Positions 1 through 10,217 of a stretch of DNA of 58,917 nt are shown piece after piece. The stretch's first letter is position 1. Every line of letters begins with the position of its first letter. The notes beneath the pieces are model-generated. The model made no database searches, was not told the DNA's origin, and saw nothing but the letters and a program-made list of their open reading frames with translations. Source of the stretch: Aquimarina agarivorans (lineage in GTDB: Bacteria; Bacteroidota; Bacteroidia; Flavobacteriales; Flavobacteriaceae); contig NZ_AFPB01000087.1 in assembly GCF_000218485.1 (NCBI RefSeq), positions 1 to 58,917 on the forward strand, read 5' to 3'. A program made the translations under genes and the position numbers.

Positions 1-74
1 ACATCAAAAATTATAAAAACTATTAATAATTTAGGGTAAAAAGTATTCTTAACCATCAAACTTATAAGAATTTT

Positions 75-686
75 TCAGTGTATTACAATGACTGCTAAAT
101 TCATCATACATATGGTAACTATTAATGAAATACCACCGTGTAGCTGTACTAAATGTTTTAAGGTTCCAAGAGCTTTACTCATTTGATTTTTAACTGTGCT
201 TATGGAAATATTTAGTTCCTGACTAATATCCTTGTAACTTTTACCTTGGTTTCTGGACATTTCAAAAATAAGCCTACGTTTGGGTGGTAATTGTGAAATT
301 ACTTTAGTTTTAATTTCTAGCAATTCTTTTTCAAAAACCATGTCATTAGTTGTATCATGAGCTTTTTTGGATAAGTAAAAAATTTCTTCTCTCAATTTTT
401 TGTTTGTTGCTGCCTTTTGCAAAAAGTTAAATGAAAGGTTTCTTGCTATAGTATATATATAAGATTTAAAAGATAATTCAGGATTTAAGGATTGCCTATT
501 TTCCCATACTTTAATAAAAACTTCCTGTACAATACCCTCTGCAAATTCATCTGATTTTATAATATTTTTAGTATATGTATAAATTGGAGTGTAATACCTG
601 TTAAAAATGTTTTGAAATGCTTTTTCACTGCCTGTACTAAGTGCTCTAACTTGCGAAAATTCATTGCAATTATCTACTTTAACCAT
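75..686 (-). CDS. ECF-type RNA polymerase sigma factor
   Basis: Sigma-70 family factor of the extracytoplasmic-function class, which would direct RNA polymerase to a small regulon in response to an envelope signal. Region 2 covers roughly residues 20-90 (NIFNRYYTPIYTYTKNII, then VQEVFIKVWENR) and region 4 roughly 125-180 (LPPKRRLIFEMSRNQGKSYKDIS followed by the helix-turn-helix LNISISTVKNQMSKAL). The length, 203 residues, fits the Bacteroidota FecI-like group. A hydrophobic stretch (about residues 185-202, ISLIVTICMMNLAVIVI) follows region 4 and could tether the protein to the membrane. The usual partner, a FecR anti-sigma factor, would lie downstream of base 75 and is outside the window. The family is clear; the regulon is unknown. 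Confidence 0.93.
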   Translation of the reverse strand: MVKVDNCNEFSQVRALSTGSEKAFQNIFNRYYTPIYTYTKNIIKSDEFAEGIVQEVFIKVWENRQSLNPELSFKSYIYTIARNLSFNFLQKAATNKKLREEIFYLSKKAHDTTNDMVFEKELLEIKTKVISQLPPKRRLIFEMSRNQGKSYKDISQELNISISTVKNQMSKALGTLKHLVQLHGGISLIVTICMMNLAVIVIH

Positions 687-977
687 TTTTATTAAAAATT
701 ATATAATAAATGTGTTTTTACTAATAAAATGACACATAAATTAGTATTATATCACTAATAAATCTAAAAAATATCAAATTTACTATGCAATGTCACGATT
801 TATTATTTAATAATCAAATTATTAGGTAAAAAGAAATCACTTAATACCTGTAAAAATTTTAAAAAGTGAACTGTTGTAAATAGCTTTTAATCAATAAAAA
901 AAGAATGAAATTAAAATACTTCGGATTTAGTAAACAAAATATCGGTTGGAATACAATTTTAGCATGAATTAACCTTT

Positions 978-1078
978 ATGGACTAAAAGTACCATAGTTT
1001 CGGTTACGATTAAAAGTCATTACTTTTAAACATCCGTTTTCTGCAATTAGCAATTAGCTATTAGCTTTTGGCTATTAG
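978..1078 (+). repeat. Dispersed repeat, copy 1
   Basis: About 100 bases that recur in the same orientation at 44977-45071 with only scattered differences. The shared core runs atggactaaaag, accata, tttcggtta, taaaagtcattactttt, aaacatccgtttt, then a run of aattagc/ctattagc words. Neither copy lies in a gene and no open reading frame is shared. It is most likely a short non-coding interspersed element or the end of a larger lost element. Confidence 0.85.
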
Positions 1079-1110
1079 TATTTTAAAGCCAACAGCTAAT
1101 TATTAATTGC
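1043..1110. repeat. Imperfect inverted repeat made of AATTAGC words
   Basis: Arms 1043-1068 and 1085-1110 are 26 bases each and complementary except for four positions, two of which would be G-U pairs in RNA. The loop is 16 bases. The left arm is part of the dispersed repeat at 978-1078. The copy near 45 kb lacks the right arm, so the hairpin is not a constant part of the element. Confidence 0.6.
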
Positions 1111-1266
1111 CAATAGCTCTTATAATATCTTTAGAAGCTAAAAGCGAAATACTTTAAAAATGCATAGTTTTAACTAAACCTGAGACCAATAAAAATTTCA
1201 TTAACTTAAAATTTTAGTATTGTATTAGTGCTAACATTAAATACTCAAAATAGAAATTAGAAAATT

Positions 1267-1490
1267 TTATAATTGATATGCAGCACCAAAATAAGAAGTA
1301 GCGGTTAGTTTTTTACCTGAAGTAATAATTTTTGAGGTTACTTCATGTACAGCATTTGAATTTTTCTCAGTAAATTCTCCAATCACATTACCTCTGATGC
1401 GAATTTTGATTTTAAATAGCTTAAATCAATTGGGACATTTTTAATAGAACAAGAAAAAAATATAAGTGCAACCCTAGATGAAATGATACT
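1267..1490 (-). pseudogene. Remnant of an unidentified protein, 3' end only
   Basis: On the minus strand, bases 1405-1267 read as a protein-like end (IRIRGNVIGEFTEKNSNAV, later TATSYFGAAYQL and stop). The upstream half continues in another frame (SIKNVPIDLSYLKSK). The two join if one A is added to the A4 run near 1408. A further in-frame stop lies at 1491-1493 and no start codon or 5' end is present. The amino-acid composition looks like a real gene rather than chance, but I do not recognise the family. It is likely the decayed tail of a deleted gene. Confidence 0.45.
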
Positions 1491-1631
1491 TTATACTAAA
1501 GTATTAAGAGTAAAAATTACTTTTGAAGGAAATGTAATGTCAGAAACGATATTATTATTTGAGATATTCCTTTTGTCAATTAAGTCCGAATACTAAATAG
1601 TTATAAAATAATTTTACTAAAAAAGTAAATC

Positions 1632-2309
1632 ATGGCAAAGCATACTATAGTTATTGAAAATATTCAATTCATAAATCATAATGTATTACAATTAAAATGT
1701 ACTAAACCCAATGGACTAAGTTTTACACCTGGGCAAGCGGTGCATTTATTTATTGAAAATACTTCAGCAAGTACCGAGAAAGGTGCATTTACTATTACTT
1801 CCTTACCCATGCAGCATCATTTGGAATTTGTTATAAAAGTTTATCCTTCGCACAACGGTACTACCGATAAATTAAAGGAATTAAGGGTTGGCGATACTTT
1901 AGGAATGGACGATCCTTACGGGTATATTCATTATAGAAATCAAGGATTGTTTATTGCAGCTGGTTCAGGAATTACTCCTTTTTTATGTATTTATAAAAAT
2001 TTAGCTAAACAAGGATTACTCAATGGGAACAAATTAATTTACGCCAATAAAACTACTGCTGATATAATTTATGAAAAACAACTATCTGAGTGGTTTGGTA
2101 ACAATGTCAATCATATTTTATCGGAAGAAAAAACAGATAAGTACTATTATGGATTGATTGATAAAACATTTTTAAAAAATGCTATCGAAGATTTTACTCA
2201 GGATTTCTATTTATGTGGTCCTCCGACGATGATGGATGCGGTTATTAAAAGTTTACAGGAATTAGGTTTACATAAAGAACAGATTATTGCTGAGGGCATG
2301 GGTAGCTAA
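1632..2309 (+). CDS. FNR-family flavin/NAD(P)H oxidoreductase
   Basis: A 225-residue protein with the two-domain ferredoxin-NADP(+) reductase fold: an N-terminal FAD-binding barrel and a C-terminal NAD(P) domain. Visible motifs are FTPGQAVHLFIE near residue 30, the FAD-contact segment GAFTITSLP (in place of the usual RxYS), the pyrophosphate loop AAGSGITPFL near 112, and the nicotinamide-site motif LCGPPTMMDAV near 195. It would move electrons between NAD(P)H and a flavin or iron-sulfur partner. No ferredoxin or [2Fe-2S] domain is fused or adjacent, so the partner is unknown. It converges on pbpC with a 22-base gap. Confidence 0.88.
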   Translation: MAKHTIVIENIQFINHNVLQLKCTKPNGLSFTPGQAVHLFIENTSASTEKGAFTITSLPMQHHLEFVIKVYPSHNGTTDKLKELRVGDTLGMDDPYGYIHYRNQGLFIAAGSGITPFLCIYKNLAKQGLLNGNKLIYANKTTADIIYEKQLSEWFGNNVNHILSEEKTDKYYYGLIDKTFLKNAIEDFTQDFYLCGPPTMMDAVIKSLQELGLHKEQIIAEGMGS

Positions 2310-2331
2310 TGAGATTTTAATTTATTAAAAG

Positions 2332-4722
2332 TTAGTAAATAACCACTATTCTTTTGCCTTCATTTCCAAAATCATCAATTGCAGTAAGGACGTGTTTACC
2401 GATGTTTGGAGCAATAGAAATTTCATGAATTCCTGAAGTTGATTTTAAGTACTCATTATCTAAGTACCAATACAAATTAGCTTCAGGATTTGCGTGCGTT
2501 GCTTTTATCACCAGAGGATTTTGGATACCATTGGTTCCCTTAGTTAATGATATTTTAGTTTCGAATTTGATTGGATATAAAAATTCAATTGTATTGTGTA
2601 TTGAATTTAAACATCCAGCTTTAAAATCTGGCAATTTTCGGTATTCGGAGTTTTTTTGCTGATAGTAATGTGCTACTAAGGGAGGTAATACAAACCATAT
2701 TTCTTTTTTCATTTCTGAAATTGATTCACAATTTGAATTTACCCTGAATTGCCTACCCTTGTCAAGCCAAACCTCTTCATGATAAGGACAAGGCGTATTC
2801 CGAAGTCCATTTTCAGGAATTTTCATTATTATCGATGGACAAATCGGTAGCGCCAAATGACCACTAGTGCTACAAACAGCCTCTTCTCGCAAGCCCATAC
2901 TAGGCTCCACAAACCAGTCAGATGTAGGTAAAGCATCAAAAACGTCAAACATCAAAGGTGCTGCACTGTTTAGTCCTGTAATGTTGGGGCGTCCTTCGCC
3001 ATCGGAATTACCTACCCAAACTCCTACCACGTATTTAGGGGTAGTACCCACTGCCCAAGCATCCTTATTTCCAAAACTCGTACCTGTTTTCCAAGCTATT
3101 TTTTGCGAAGAATCATAATAACGCCATGCCTGATCAATTTGCGGACGGTTTACATTAGTAAGTGCATCCAAGGTTAAAAAAGCAGCAGCCACATCAATAA
3201 TTTCTGATTGCTTTTTTGGTACACCTAAATCTAATTTCTTATCCTGAAAATATGAAGGTGCTTCAAATTCCTTTGACATATAATGCTTACCAAATTGATC
3301 AAAATGATTGACCGTGCCTGCATACCCCAACATCAAACGACAAAGATCCCAAAGGGTAATCTCTCCGCCGCCTAATATTAATGACAATCCATAATGGCTT
3401 GCCAATTTGTCGATATGTTTCACCTTATAATCGCTTAAATTTTGTCTGAATTTTTCCAAGCCATATTCCTGCAACATACGTACTGCAGGAATATTTAACG
3501 ATCTGGTAAGCGCATCATTTGCAGGTACTGCTCCATCATAAGACAAACTAAAATTTTCAGGAACGTAACCAGCAATATAGGTGGGAATATCTTTTACCAA
3601 TTGGGTTGGTAATAATGTTCCTGACTGCAACATATGGGCATACAAAAATGGCTTTAATGTACTACCAGTACTCCTTGGAGACATTACATTGTCCACATGC
3701 TTTTGATGCTTTACATCCGTTGGGGCATTACCAACATAAGAAAGTACTTTTTTAGCTTGCACATCCAATACTAAAACACTCAAATTATGAACTTCATTTT
3801 GCTTTAAACGATTATAATGACGCTCAGCAATCGAATTTACTTTTTCCTGTAGGTGAAAATCAAGCGAACTATGTATACGTTTTCCTTTATGTTTTTTTAT
3901 CAACTCCTGAGTAAAATGTGGCGCCAACACTGGCAATTGATGCGGTTTTTGAGGCAATACCTCTTCTAATGCTAAAACGTATGTAATACTATCAATGACC
4001 GATTTTTTATATAATTTTTGTAATAGTCGATCTCTTTTTGCCTTAAGCTTACCTTGATTTTTACCCGGATAAATTAAAGCAGGTGCGTTGGGTAATACTG
4101 CTAGTGTGGCTGTTTCAGCCCAAGAAAGCTGATTTGGTGCCAACCCAAAATAACGCCAGGCTGCCATTTCCAAACCCACAACATTTCCTCCAAAAGGTGC
4201 GTGAGAAGCATACAAGCTCAATATTTTGTCTTTAGAATATTTGAACTCCAAGCGGGTAGCCAATATAAGTTCTACTATTTTTTCACTATACGTTCGCTTT
4301 TTCAATTTACGCGCTAATCGAATAACTTGCTGAGTAATCGTACTTCCGCCGCGTACATTTTTTTTTGCCTTTCGATTCTGCCTTATAGCTTTAACAATTG
4401 AAACAGGATTAAAACCAAAATGTTTGTAAAAATAGGCATCTTCAAACACTACAATGCACTGTTTAAATTTATTAGGTACAGTATCTAATTCTGGAAATCG
4501 CCATTGTCCATCGTCTGCAATTACAGCTCCAATTAATTGACCGTCAATAGCTTCAACTACAGTTGATATAGGTGTTTTAAACAACTGCTTTGGCAGCGAA
4601 AAATAATAAAGAATAAAAAAAACAACACTAATAAAAAGAAGGTACTTTTTTGTAAATAGTGGTCTTATTTTTTGCAATAAGCACGTTTTTTGTTTCTTTA
4701 TTATTGAACTACTTTGATCCAC
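2332..4722 (-). CDS. pbpC: Penicillin-binding protein 1C
   Basis: Bifunctional class A penicillin-binding protein of the 1C type, which polymerises and cross-links peptidoglycan in the periplasm. After a short cytoplasmic tail and one membrane helix (about residues 28-45) comes the GT51 transglycosylase domain, with the catalytic Glu94 in EDAYFYKHFG and the motif RGGSTITQQ. The transpeptidase domain has the active serine Ser354 in STLK, the SLN motif (SLNIPAV) and KTGTSFG near residue 547. A C-terminal BiPBP_C domain (about 700-796) completes the usual 1C architecture. The start overlaps the end of the upstream alpha-2-macroglobulin gene by 22 bases, so the two are co-translated. This pairing recurs in many bacteria. 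Confidence 0.96.
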   Translation of the reverse strand: MDQSSSIIKKQKTCLLQKIRPLFTKKYLLFISVVFFILYYFSLPKQLFKTPISTVVEAIDGQLIGAVIADDGQWRFPELDTVPNKFKQCIVVFEDAYFYKHFGFNPVSIVKAIRQNRKAKKNVRGGSTITQQVIRLARKLKKRTYSEKIVELILATRLEFKYSKDKILSLYASHAPFGGNVVGLEMAAWRYFGLAPNQLSWAETATLAVLPNAPALIYPGKNQGKLKAKRDRLLQKLYKKSVIDSITYVLALEEVLPQKPHQLPVLAPHFTQELIKKHKGKRIHSSLDFHLQEKVNSIAERHYNRLKQNEVHNLSVLVLDVQAKKVLSYVGNAPTDVKHQKHVDNVMSPRSTGSTLKPFLYAHMLQSGTLLPTQLVKDIPTYIAGYVPENFSLSYDGAVPANDALTRSLNIPAVRMLQEYGLEKFRQNLSDYKVKHIDKLASHYGLSLILGGGEITLWDLCRLMLGYAGTVNHFDQFGKHYMSKEFEAPSYFQDKKLDLGVPKKQSEIIDVAAAFLTLDALTNVNRPQIDQAWRYYDSSQKIAWKTGTSFGNKDAWAVGTTPKYVVGVWVGNSDGEGRPNITGLNSAAPLMFDVFDALPTSDWFVEPSMGLREEAVCSTSGHLALPICPSIIMKIPENGLRNTPCPYHEEVWLDKGRQFRVNSNCESISEMKKEIWFVLPPLVAHYYQQKNSEYRKLPDFKAGCLNSIHNTIEFLYPIKFETKISLTKGTNGIQNPLVIKATHANPEANLYWYLDNEYLKSTSGIHEISIAPNIGKHVLTAIDDFGNEGKRIVVIY

Positions 4723-7700
4723 TCCCCTTTTGTTCTTACCATAAAATCATTATCGTACATAGCTTCTGCCTGAATACCCGGTAAATAATAATCACCTAAA
4801 TAGGATGCATTTAACTGAATTTTAAATGTTTTTGACTCTAACTTTTTTAATGAAAAATAATAATTGATATTAGCATCCTTGATATCGATAAAATCGACTT
4901 CGCTAGATTCAGTATTTGAACCAAAATCAGTAAATCTTGTATTTATAATTTCCCACCCCGATGGTAAAAAATGGGTTAACGCTACATTGTCTATAGTAGC
5001 CCCTCGGGTATTTTTAATTCTAATTTCGGCAATAAAATTTGTACCTTGTTTTATCGAATTTGGTGAAATTATTGTCCCATCTTTTGTCACGTAAGACACC
5101 CCTGCTTGTAAATTATTCTGTACAATTTTTTCCTTTCCCACAGGTAAAATACCTTTATTAATAATACTTGCAAACAGCACTCCTGACGAGTTGTTTTTTA
5201 CCGTTAATTCATTTGAATCTTTCAATCCTACTAAATCTGCGACAAATAAAGATTTTGAACTATTAATGTTAACTGCTTTTGCGTTATTTGTGTTGTAACT
5301 GGTAATTATTCCTGTTTTTGATCCATTTTTTAGCGCAAATTTTGCCATGGCTAACAAACTATATGCAGTAGTTTGTGTACTCATCCATGCATTACTGTTT
5401 AGTTTAGCTGCAATTTTTTTAGCTAGTTTTACTCCATTTAACTGATCCTGTAGTAGCACATAAGTTTCTAAGGACATTGCGTTGTTTCTAGTTGCAGAAC
5501 CATAGCTATAGTTATACCAATTTTTGTCACTTTCATCATTATCAAGATTTCGTACTATTTGTGCTGCAATGGTTGTTTTCCCTATTAGGGCATAAGCAGC
5601 AGCCAATCGTTTTTTGGCAACATTTGATAATCCCGAAGTTTCTCTTAACCTGTTCATAGCACCTAAGTCCGGACTATTTGCCAAACTTAAGGTATACAAA
5701 CGATAAGCTTGAGAAAGACTATTATCGTAATAAGTTTCGTCTGTCCTTTTACGCCACTTTTTTGCCTTTTGTTTCTGAAAAGAGAGCCAATTTGATTTAA
5801 AACCTAAAGGTAAAGCAAAGCCTTTTTTTTCAGCTTCCAACATAAAATGACCTGCATAAGAAGTCCCCCATACACTAGCTTTATAGCTACTCCCTGGCCA
5901 GTAAGTTAATCCTCCATTGGATAACTGAAATTGTTTTAATAAAGCAATGGTCGCCTTAATATTACGTTCCACATCGTGCTGTTGTTCTTGAGATAAATCA
6001 AACAAATCAGCTAAATATAATTGCGGAAAACCACTTGAAGTTGTTTGTTCAACACAACCGTGCGGATACCTGACTAAATATCCCAAACGTTTGGTAAAAT
6101 TCATTGGAGGAACAGTTGAAAATTCAATTTGGGCTTGATTAGTACCTGGTGCACCAAATGATTTAAATGTTATTTGTTTTTGTTCGTTAGGTTGCAACAC
6201 ATAATCTGTTGTTTCGGTAGTTATCGGATTAGGATTATAAACATCAATTTCAACCTCATAACTCGCACTTTCCTTACCCGAAGTAGCCGTTACTTTTACT
6301 TTACCAATACCTTTAACTTCATTAACGTTTAACGTAAAGTAGGCCATTTTTTCACCAGGAGTATCAAACTGAATTAATTGTTCGGCATTACCTTCCAGAT
6401 TCATATTTTTATCGTCCGTAGTTACGCGAACCTTTACTTGTTTAATATGAGGTTTCATAGCAAACACGGTAACTGGCAACACTACTTTTTCTTTTGGTGT
6501 AATTTTACGTGGTAGCGAAGCCAACACCATAACCGGTTTTCTAACAAATGAAGTTTTATCGACACTCCCATAAGCTTCTGTTACAGGATCAGCTGCTACC
6601 ACCATAGTTTTAACCGAACCTACATAATTTGGAATAGCAATTTGGTGTGTTTTGGTTTCATTCGATTCCAATTTAAAGGGGCCTAAATAACGTACTACAG
6701 GTTTAAAACGATTTGCTTTTTTATTTTTACTTCCTGCTTCAGCTTCATCCCCACCAATACTCAAAATTTGATGTACCTCACCCCCATAAGCGCCTATGAC
6801 ATCATCAAAAATATCCCAGGTTTTTACCCCTAAGGACTGTTTTTTATAAAACGTAAACCATGGATTTGGTGTTTTAAAACGTGTCAAATCGAGTAAGCCT
6901 TCATCCACCATTGCAATTGTGTAATACATTTGTTTTCCCTCTTTTTCGCTCACTTTAAGGGTAACGTTTGTTTCGGGTCGGAACTCATTGGGCAATTGGA
7001 TCTGAGGTGTTAATTTGGTTTTTTTATTATATACCTCAATAGGTATGGCGCCATACATTCGAATAGGCAAATCATTTTTAGTTTGCGCGTGCGGTTGTAA
7101 TAAAGAAACATTAATAAAAATGTTTGGGGTATAATTTTTAAGTATTGGAAACGTAAATTCGGTTTGTTTATCTTTAGTTTCCACCCAAAAATGATCTAGT
7201 ACTGTGGTACCATTTTCAATTGTAACTAATGCCCTTCCTCCGCTAGAAGAAGGGAATTTTATAATTGCATTTTCATTAGTTTCATAAGTAGCCTTATCGC
7301 TGGAAAAGACTAACATGGTTGCATTGGTTTTATCCTGATTGTTCTTTTTGTTTCCATACCACGAAGGCCAATCAAAATAAATAATTTTTGAAGTAACATG
7401 GTTACTACGCTTGTCTCTTACTTTAATAAGATATCTACCCCAGTCATTTTTACTTACTTTTAAAATGAACGATCCTTTTCCATTATTGTTTGTAGTTACC
7501 TTTTTAGCGGTATAATGTACATTTTCTTTAGTACCATCGTAATGTGATAATCCATTGCTTGAGGATCTCCACCACCAACTCCAATTCAACTTGTAAACTT
7601 TAATATCCAAATTGCTTTGAATCCCTTTACCATCTTCACTTACAGCTGCTACATCAAACTTGTATTCCTTATCAGTAAACAAATAGTTTCTAGATTGTTT

Positions 7701-10217
7701 TTCCTCTGCAACTTGTATTCCTGCGTAAGATGTATAGGGAGATAATTTTGTGGAAAACACATCAGTACTGAAATCTCCTCCGTTTTCGTATACTTTAGTA
7801 ATGAAACTAGCCTTTAGCATTCCTGGCGCATTTTTGCTAAGAATAGGTTTTTTAGAAAAATAAACTTGACCAGCTTCATTCAAACTACCCTTGCTTAAAC
7901 TTTCATTTTGAGTGTTATAGGATCGAGTAACATCATCAAAATGATAATTTTTGAAGTTGCTAAAGGTAGTTGTTGTTTGCGTAAACTTAGTTTCAATATC
8001 ATAATTGAGCCCTTTAGCTATAGCGCCGTGCAACCATTTTACCGATACATCTCCTGAAATTGGAGTTCCTGCTTTAATTAAATTAGCTGCAGTTTTTGTT
8101 TTAATTTTTAAACGATTAGGCTTAATAGTTTCCACCTTGATGGTCTTTCTAAAAATTGCAGTACCTACTTTTACTTTAAGCAACCAATTTCCTGTAAGCG
8201 CATCCTGATTTGTTTTTGGTGCAAAAGCATACAGATTAATTGAATTTTTATTTACAATTTTTTGTGCTGTAATGTTTCCTTTTGGATCAATCAATTCAAA
8301 TGCGATTGGGTGATTTAATGGCAATGGATTGCTATTATCATTAAGCACAAAAGTTGCATAAATATGATCGCCTGGTCTCCAAACACCACGCTCACCGTAA
8401 ATGTATCCTTTAATTCCTTCTTGAATTTTAGCACCAGAAACATCAAACTTACTCATGGACAAAGCGCTTCCATCATTAAGTTTTACGTATGTAGTACTAT
8501 TTCCTTTGGATACAACCGCAAATAAGGCTCCCTCAATAGCTTCAAACAGGACTATACCCTCACTATTTGTTGTTGCTGTAACAATTTCTTGTTGTTGTAA
8601 ATTTAGGAGGGCTACTGTAGCATCCTTTACTGGATTTGTAGTAAGGATATCAGTAACAGAAACAAAGGTGTTTTCATTGCTTCCCTTTTTTACAATAACG
8701 CCTAAATTAGTAGCAATAATATTAGTTGAAATACTTTTATTATGATAATAAGAATATTTACATGGATCTTCGCGATCACGCCATCTAAATTCAGTATCAT
8801 AACCACCATAGTAATCTGATCGATTAAAGGGGGTAATATCGATGTCTTTTTCTCCGTACAGTATAGGCTTATTTGATGTTTCACCATTACAAGTGTAAGT
8901 AGCGTAATCCTGATTGAAATCTAATTCCAAACGGTACATTACTCCATTTTTAACAGCAATTAAATCTGCTAAATCAACAGAAAAGGAATTCAATTTTTGA
9001 AGATTCAGTCCTTTGTCGGCTAAGTTAATGGTGTGTTTAGAAACAGGCCTCCCCACGTAACGCAATGACCCTTGATTGTTTAAATTATTAGATTGTAAAA
9101 ATTGTAATACATTATTTTTGTAAATCTCATATATTAAAACATCAACTGCTTTCAAATTAACAGCCTGAAAATTGATTTTCAAATTTTCTGAATTTGGGAG
9201 AAGTGTACCACTTTTAATAAAATTTAAACTAGGTTCAAGCTGTTTAAAATAGACCGTTCGGACAATACTATCTTTCAAATTATACCCACTTGTATTTTTA
9301 ATTCCTTTAAAAATTTCTATATCGAGCTTTTCTGTTTGATACGATTTAGGATAAACAGTGACCAGATTACTTTTAATCTTATACGTGTAATCACTTTGAG
9401 TGGTATTTAAAAATTGAACTAGTCCTTTTAAATTTTGAGAAGTATCAATAGGATCAGAAAAACTAAGTTCGATACTTTGTTTCCCATCATTAAATACCTT
9501 TATATCCAATAGCTTAAAATTTGATTTTCCTGTAATTACAAACGCTCTACTCCCTTTTGATTTGGAATTTATTGCTTTTCCATCCCATTTAATTTTTAAA
9601 ATATTATCAGCTTCAAAACGTTTAATACTATCAATTTTAAAACTAAACTTTTTACTTAAATTTGCGCTTTTTGTAAAACGGATTTGAGGCGAATAATTAT
9701 CATAGGATGTGGATACTATTTTTGCTAAGCTGCCATACTCAATATAATCACTAGCTTTTATTTCACCATCAATACTATACCACTCTTTTGATAATAAATA
9801 GGGGGAATTTAACGATATGCTTAAATCCAGCGGTACTGTTTTTACTTGTACCACCATTTTTTTTAGCTTTTCATTTACATTATTGTATAATTGATCTAAA
9901 TGAAGTGTCACCGTATATTCGGTATTATTTTCCAATTTTTGATTAGGAACAAAAGCAATCGTATTATCTTTTAACGTAACTGACCCTTTTATATTCGGAG
10001 AAATTGAAATCGCATTTGCATAAATTCCTTCTTTTTCTATGATCTTATTTAAATAAAAAGTAATAGGTTCGGAAGTTGACACCAATTTATTAGGATAAGC
10101 ACTTACAAATTCATCAAATCCATCAACTTTTTCTTCAATAACCACTTTCTTTTTACAGCTTTGAAACAGGCTAGAAAATAAAATTACAAGAAATAGTATT
10201 AGTGAATAGCGCTTCAT
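4701..10217 (-). CDS. Bacterial alpha-2-macroglobulin lipoprotein
   Basis: A 1838-residue lipoprotein of the YfhM-like alpha-2-macroglobulin family, thought to trap attacking proteases in the periplasm. The signal peptide ends in a lipobox (SLFQSC) with the lipidated Cys21. Many macroglobulin beta domains follow, with KGYIYGERGVWRPGDHIYA near residue 605 marking the typical MG domain. The thioester motif CVEQ is intact (Cys1388, in YPHGCVEQ), so the covalent trap should be functional. A helical thioester domain follows (about 1390-1640), then C-terminal beta domains. It is upstream of and overlaps pbpC, which in this family pairing is thought to repair the wall at the breach. The length is typical for the Bacteroidota form. 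Confidence 0.95.
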   Translation of the reverse strand: MKRYSLILFLVILFSSLFQSCKKKVVIEEKVDGFDEFVSAYPNKLVSTSEPITFYLNKIIEKEGIYANAISISPNIKGSVTLKDNTIAFVPNQKLENNTEYTVTLHLDQLYNNVNEKLKKMVVQVKTVPLDLSISLNSPYLLSKEWYSIDGEIKASDYIEYGSLAKIVSTSYDNYSPQIRFTKSANLSKKFSFKIDSIKRFEADNILKIKWDGKAINSKSKGSRAFVITGKSNFKLLDIKVFNDGKQSIELSFSDPIDTSQNLKGLVQFLNTTQSDYTYKIKSNLVTVYPKSYQTEKLDIEIFKGIKNTSGYNLKDSIVRTVYFKQLEPSLNFIKSGTLLPNSENLKINFQAVNLKAVDVLIYEIYKNNVLQFLQSNNLNNQGSLRYVGRPVSKHTINLADKGLNLQKLNSFSVDLADLIAVKNGVMYRLELDFNQDYATYTCNGETSNKPILYGEKDIDITPFNRSDYYGGYDTEFRWRDREDPCKYSYYHNKSISTNIIATNLGVIVKKGSNENTFVSVTDILTTNPVKDATVALLNLQQQEIVTATTNSEGIVLFEAIEGALFAVVSKGNSTTYVKLNDGSALSMSKFDVSGAKIQEGIKGYIYGERGVWRPGDHIYATFVLNDNSNPLPLNHPIAFELIDPKGNITAQKIVNKNSINLYAFAPKTNQDALTGNWLLKVKVGTAIFRKTIKVETIKPNRLKIKTKTAANLIKAGTPISGDVSVKWLHGAIAKGLNYDIETKFTQTTTTFSNFKNYHFDDVTRSYNTQNESLSKGSLNEAGQVYFSKKPILSKNAPGMLKASFITKVYENGGDFSTDVFSTKLSPYTSYAGIQVAEEKQSRNYLFTDKEYKFDVAAVSEDGKGIQSNLDIKVYKLNWSWWWRSSSNGLSHYDGTKENVHYTAKKVTTNNNGKGSFILKVSKNDWGRYLIKVRDKRSNHVTSKIIYFDWPSWYGNKKNNQDKTNATMLVFSSDKATYETNENAIIKFPSSSGGRALVTIENGTTVLDHFWVETKDKQTEFTFPILKNYTPNIFINVSLLQPHAQTKNDLPIRMYGAIPIEVYNKKTKLTPQIQLPNEFRPETNVTLKVSEKEGKQMYYTIAMVDEGLLDLTRFKTPNPWFTFYKKQSLGVKTWDIFDDVIGAYGGEVHQILSIGGDEAEAGSKNKKANRFKPVVRYLGPFKLESNETKTHQIAIPNYVGSVKTMVVAADPVTEAYGSVDKTSFVRKPVMVLASLPRKITPKEKVVLPVTVFAMKPHIKQVKVRVTTDDKNMNLEGNAEQLIQFDTPGEKMAYFTLNVNEVKGIGKVKVTATSGKESASYEVEIDVYNPNPITTETTDYVLQPNEQKQITFKSFGAPGTNQAQIEFSTVPPMNFTKRLGYLVRYPHGCVEQTTSSGFPQLYLADLFDLSQEQQHDVERNIKATIALLKQFQLSNGGLTYWPGSSYKASVWGTSYAGHFMLEAEKKGFALPLGFKSNWLSFQKQKAKKWRKRTDETYYDNSLSQAYRLYTLSLANSPDLGAMNRLRETSGLSNVAKKRLAAAYALIGKTTIAAQIVRNLDNDESDKNWYNYSYGSATRNNAMSLETYVLLQDQLNGVKLAKKIAAKLNSNAWMSTQTTAYSLLAMAKFALKNGSKTGIITSYNTNNAKAVNINSSKSLFVADLVGLKDSNELTVKNNSSGVLFASIINKGILPVGKEKIVQNNLQAGVSYVTKDGTIISPNSIKQGTNFIAEIRIKNTRGATIDNVALTHFLPSGWEIINTRFTDFGSNTESSEVDFIDIKDANINYYFSLKKLESKTFKIQLNASYLGDYYLPGIQAEAMYDNDFMVRTKGEWIKVVQ

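Larger units (their letters stand above)
687..1631. other. 945-base gene-poor interval
   Basis: No intact gene is seen between the sigma factor and the flavoprotein gene. The interval holds one copy of a dispersed repeat (978-1078), an overlapping imperfect hairpin (1043-1110) and a minus-strand coding remnant (1267-1490). The rest is AT-rich sequence with many stops in all frames. The mix of a repeat and a decayed gene suggests an old insertion or deletion site. Confidence 0.7.
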
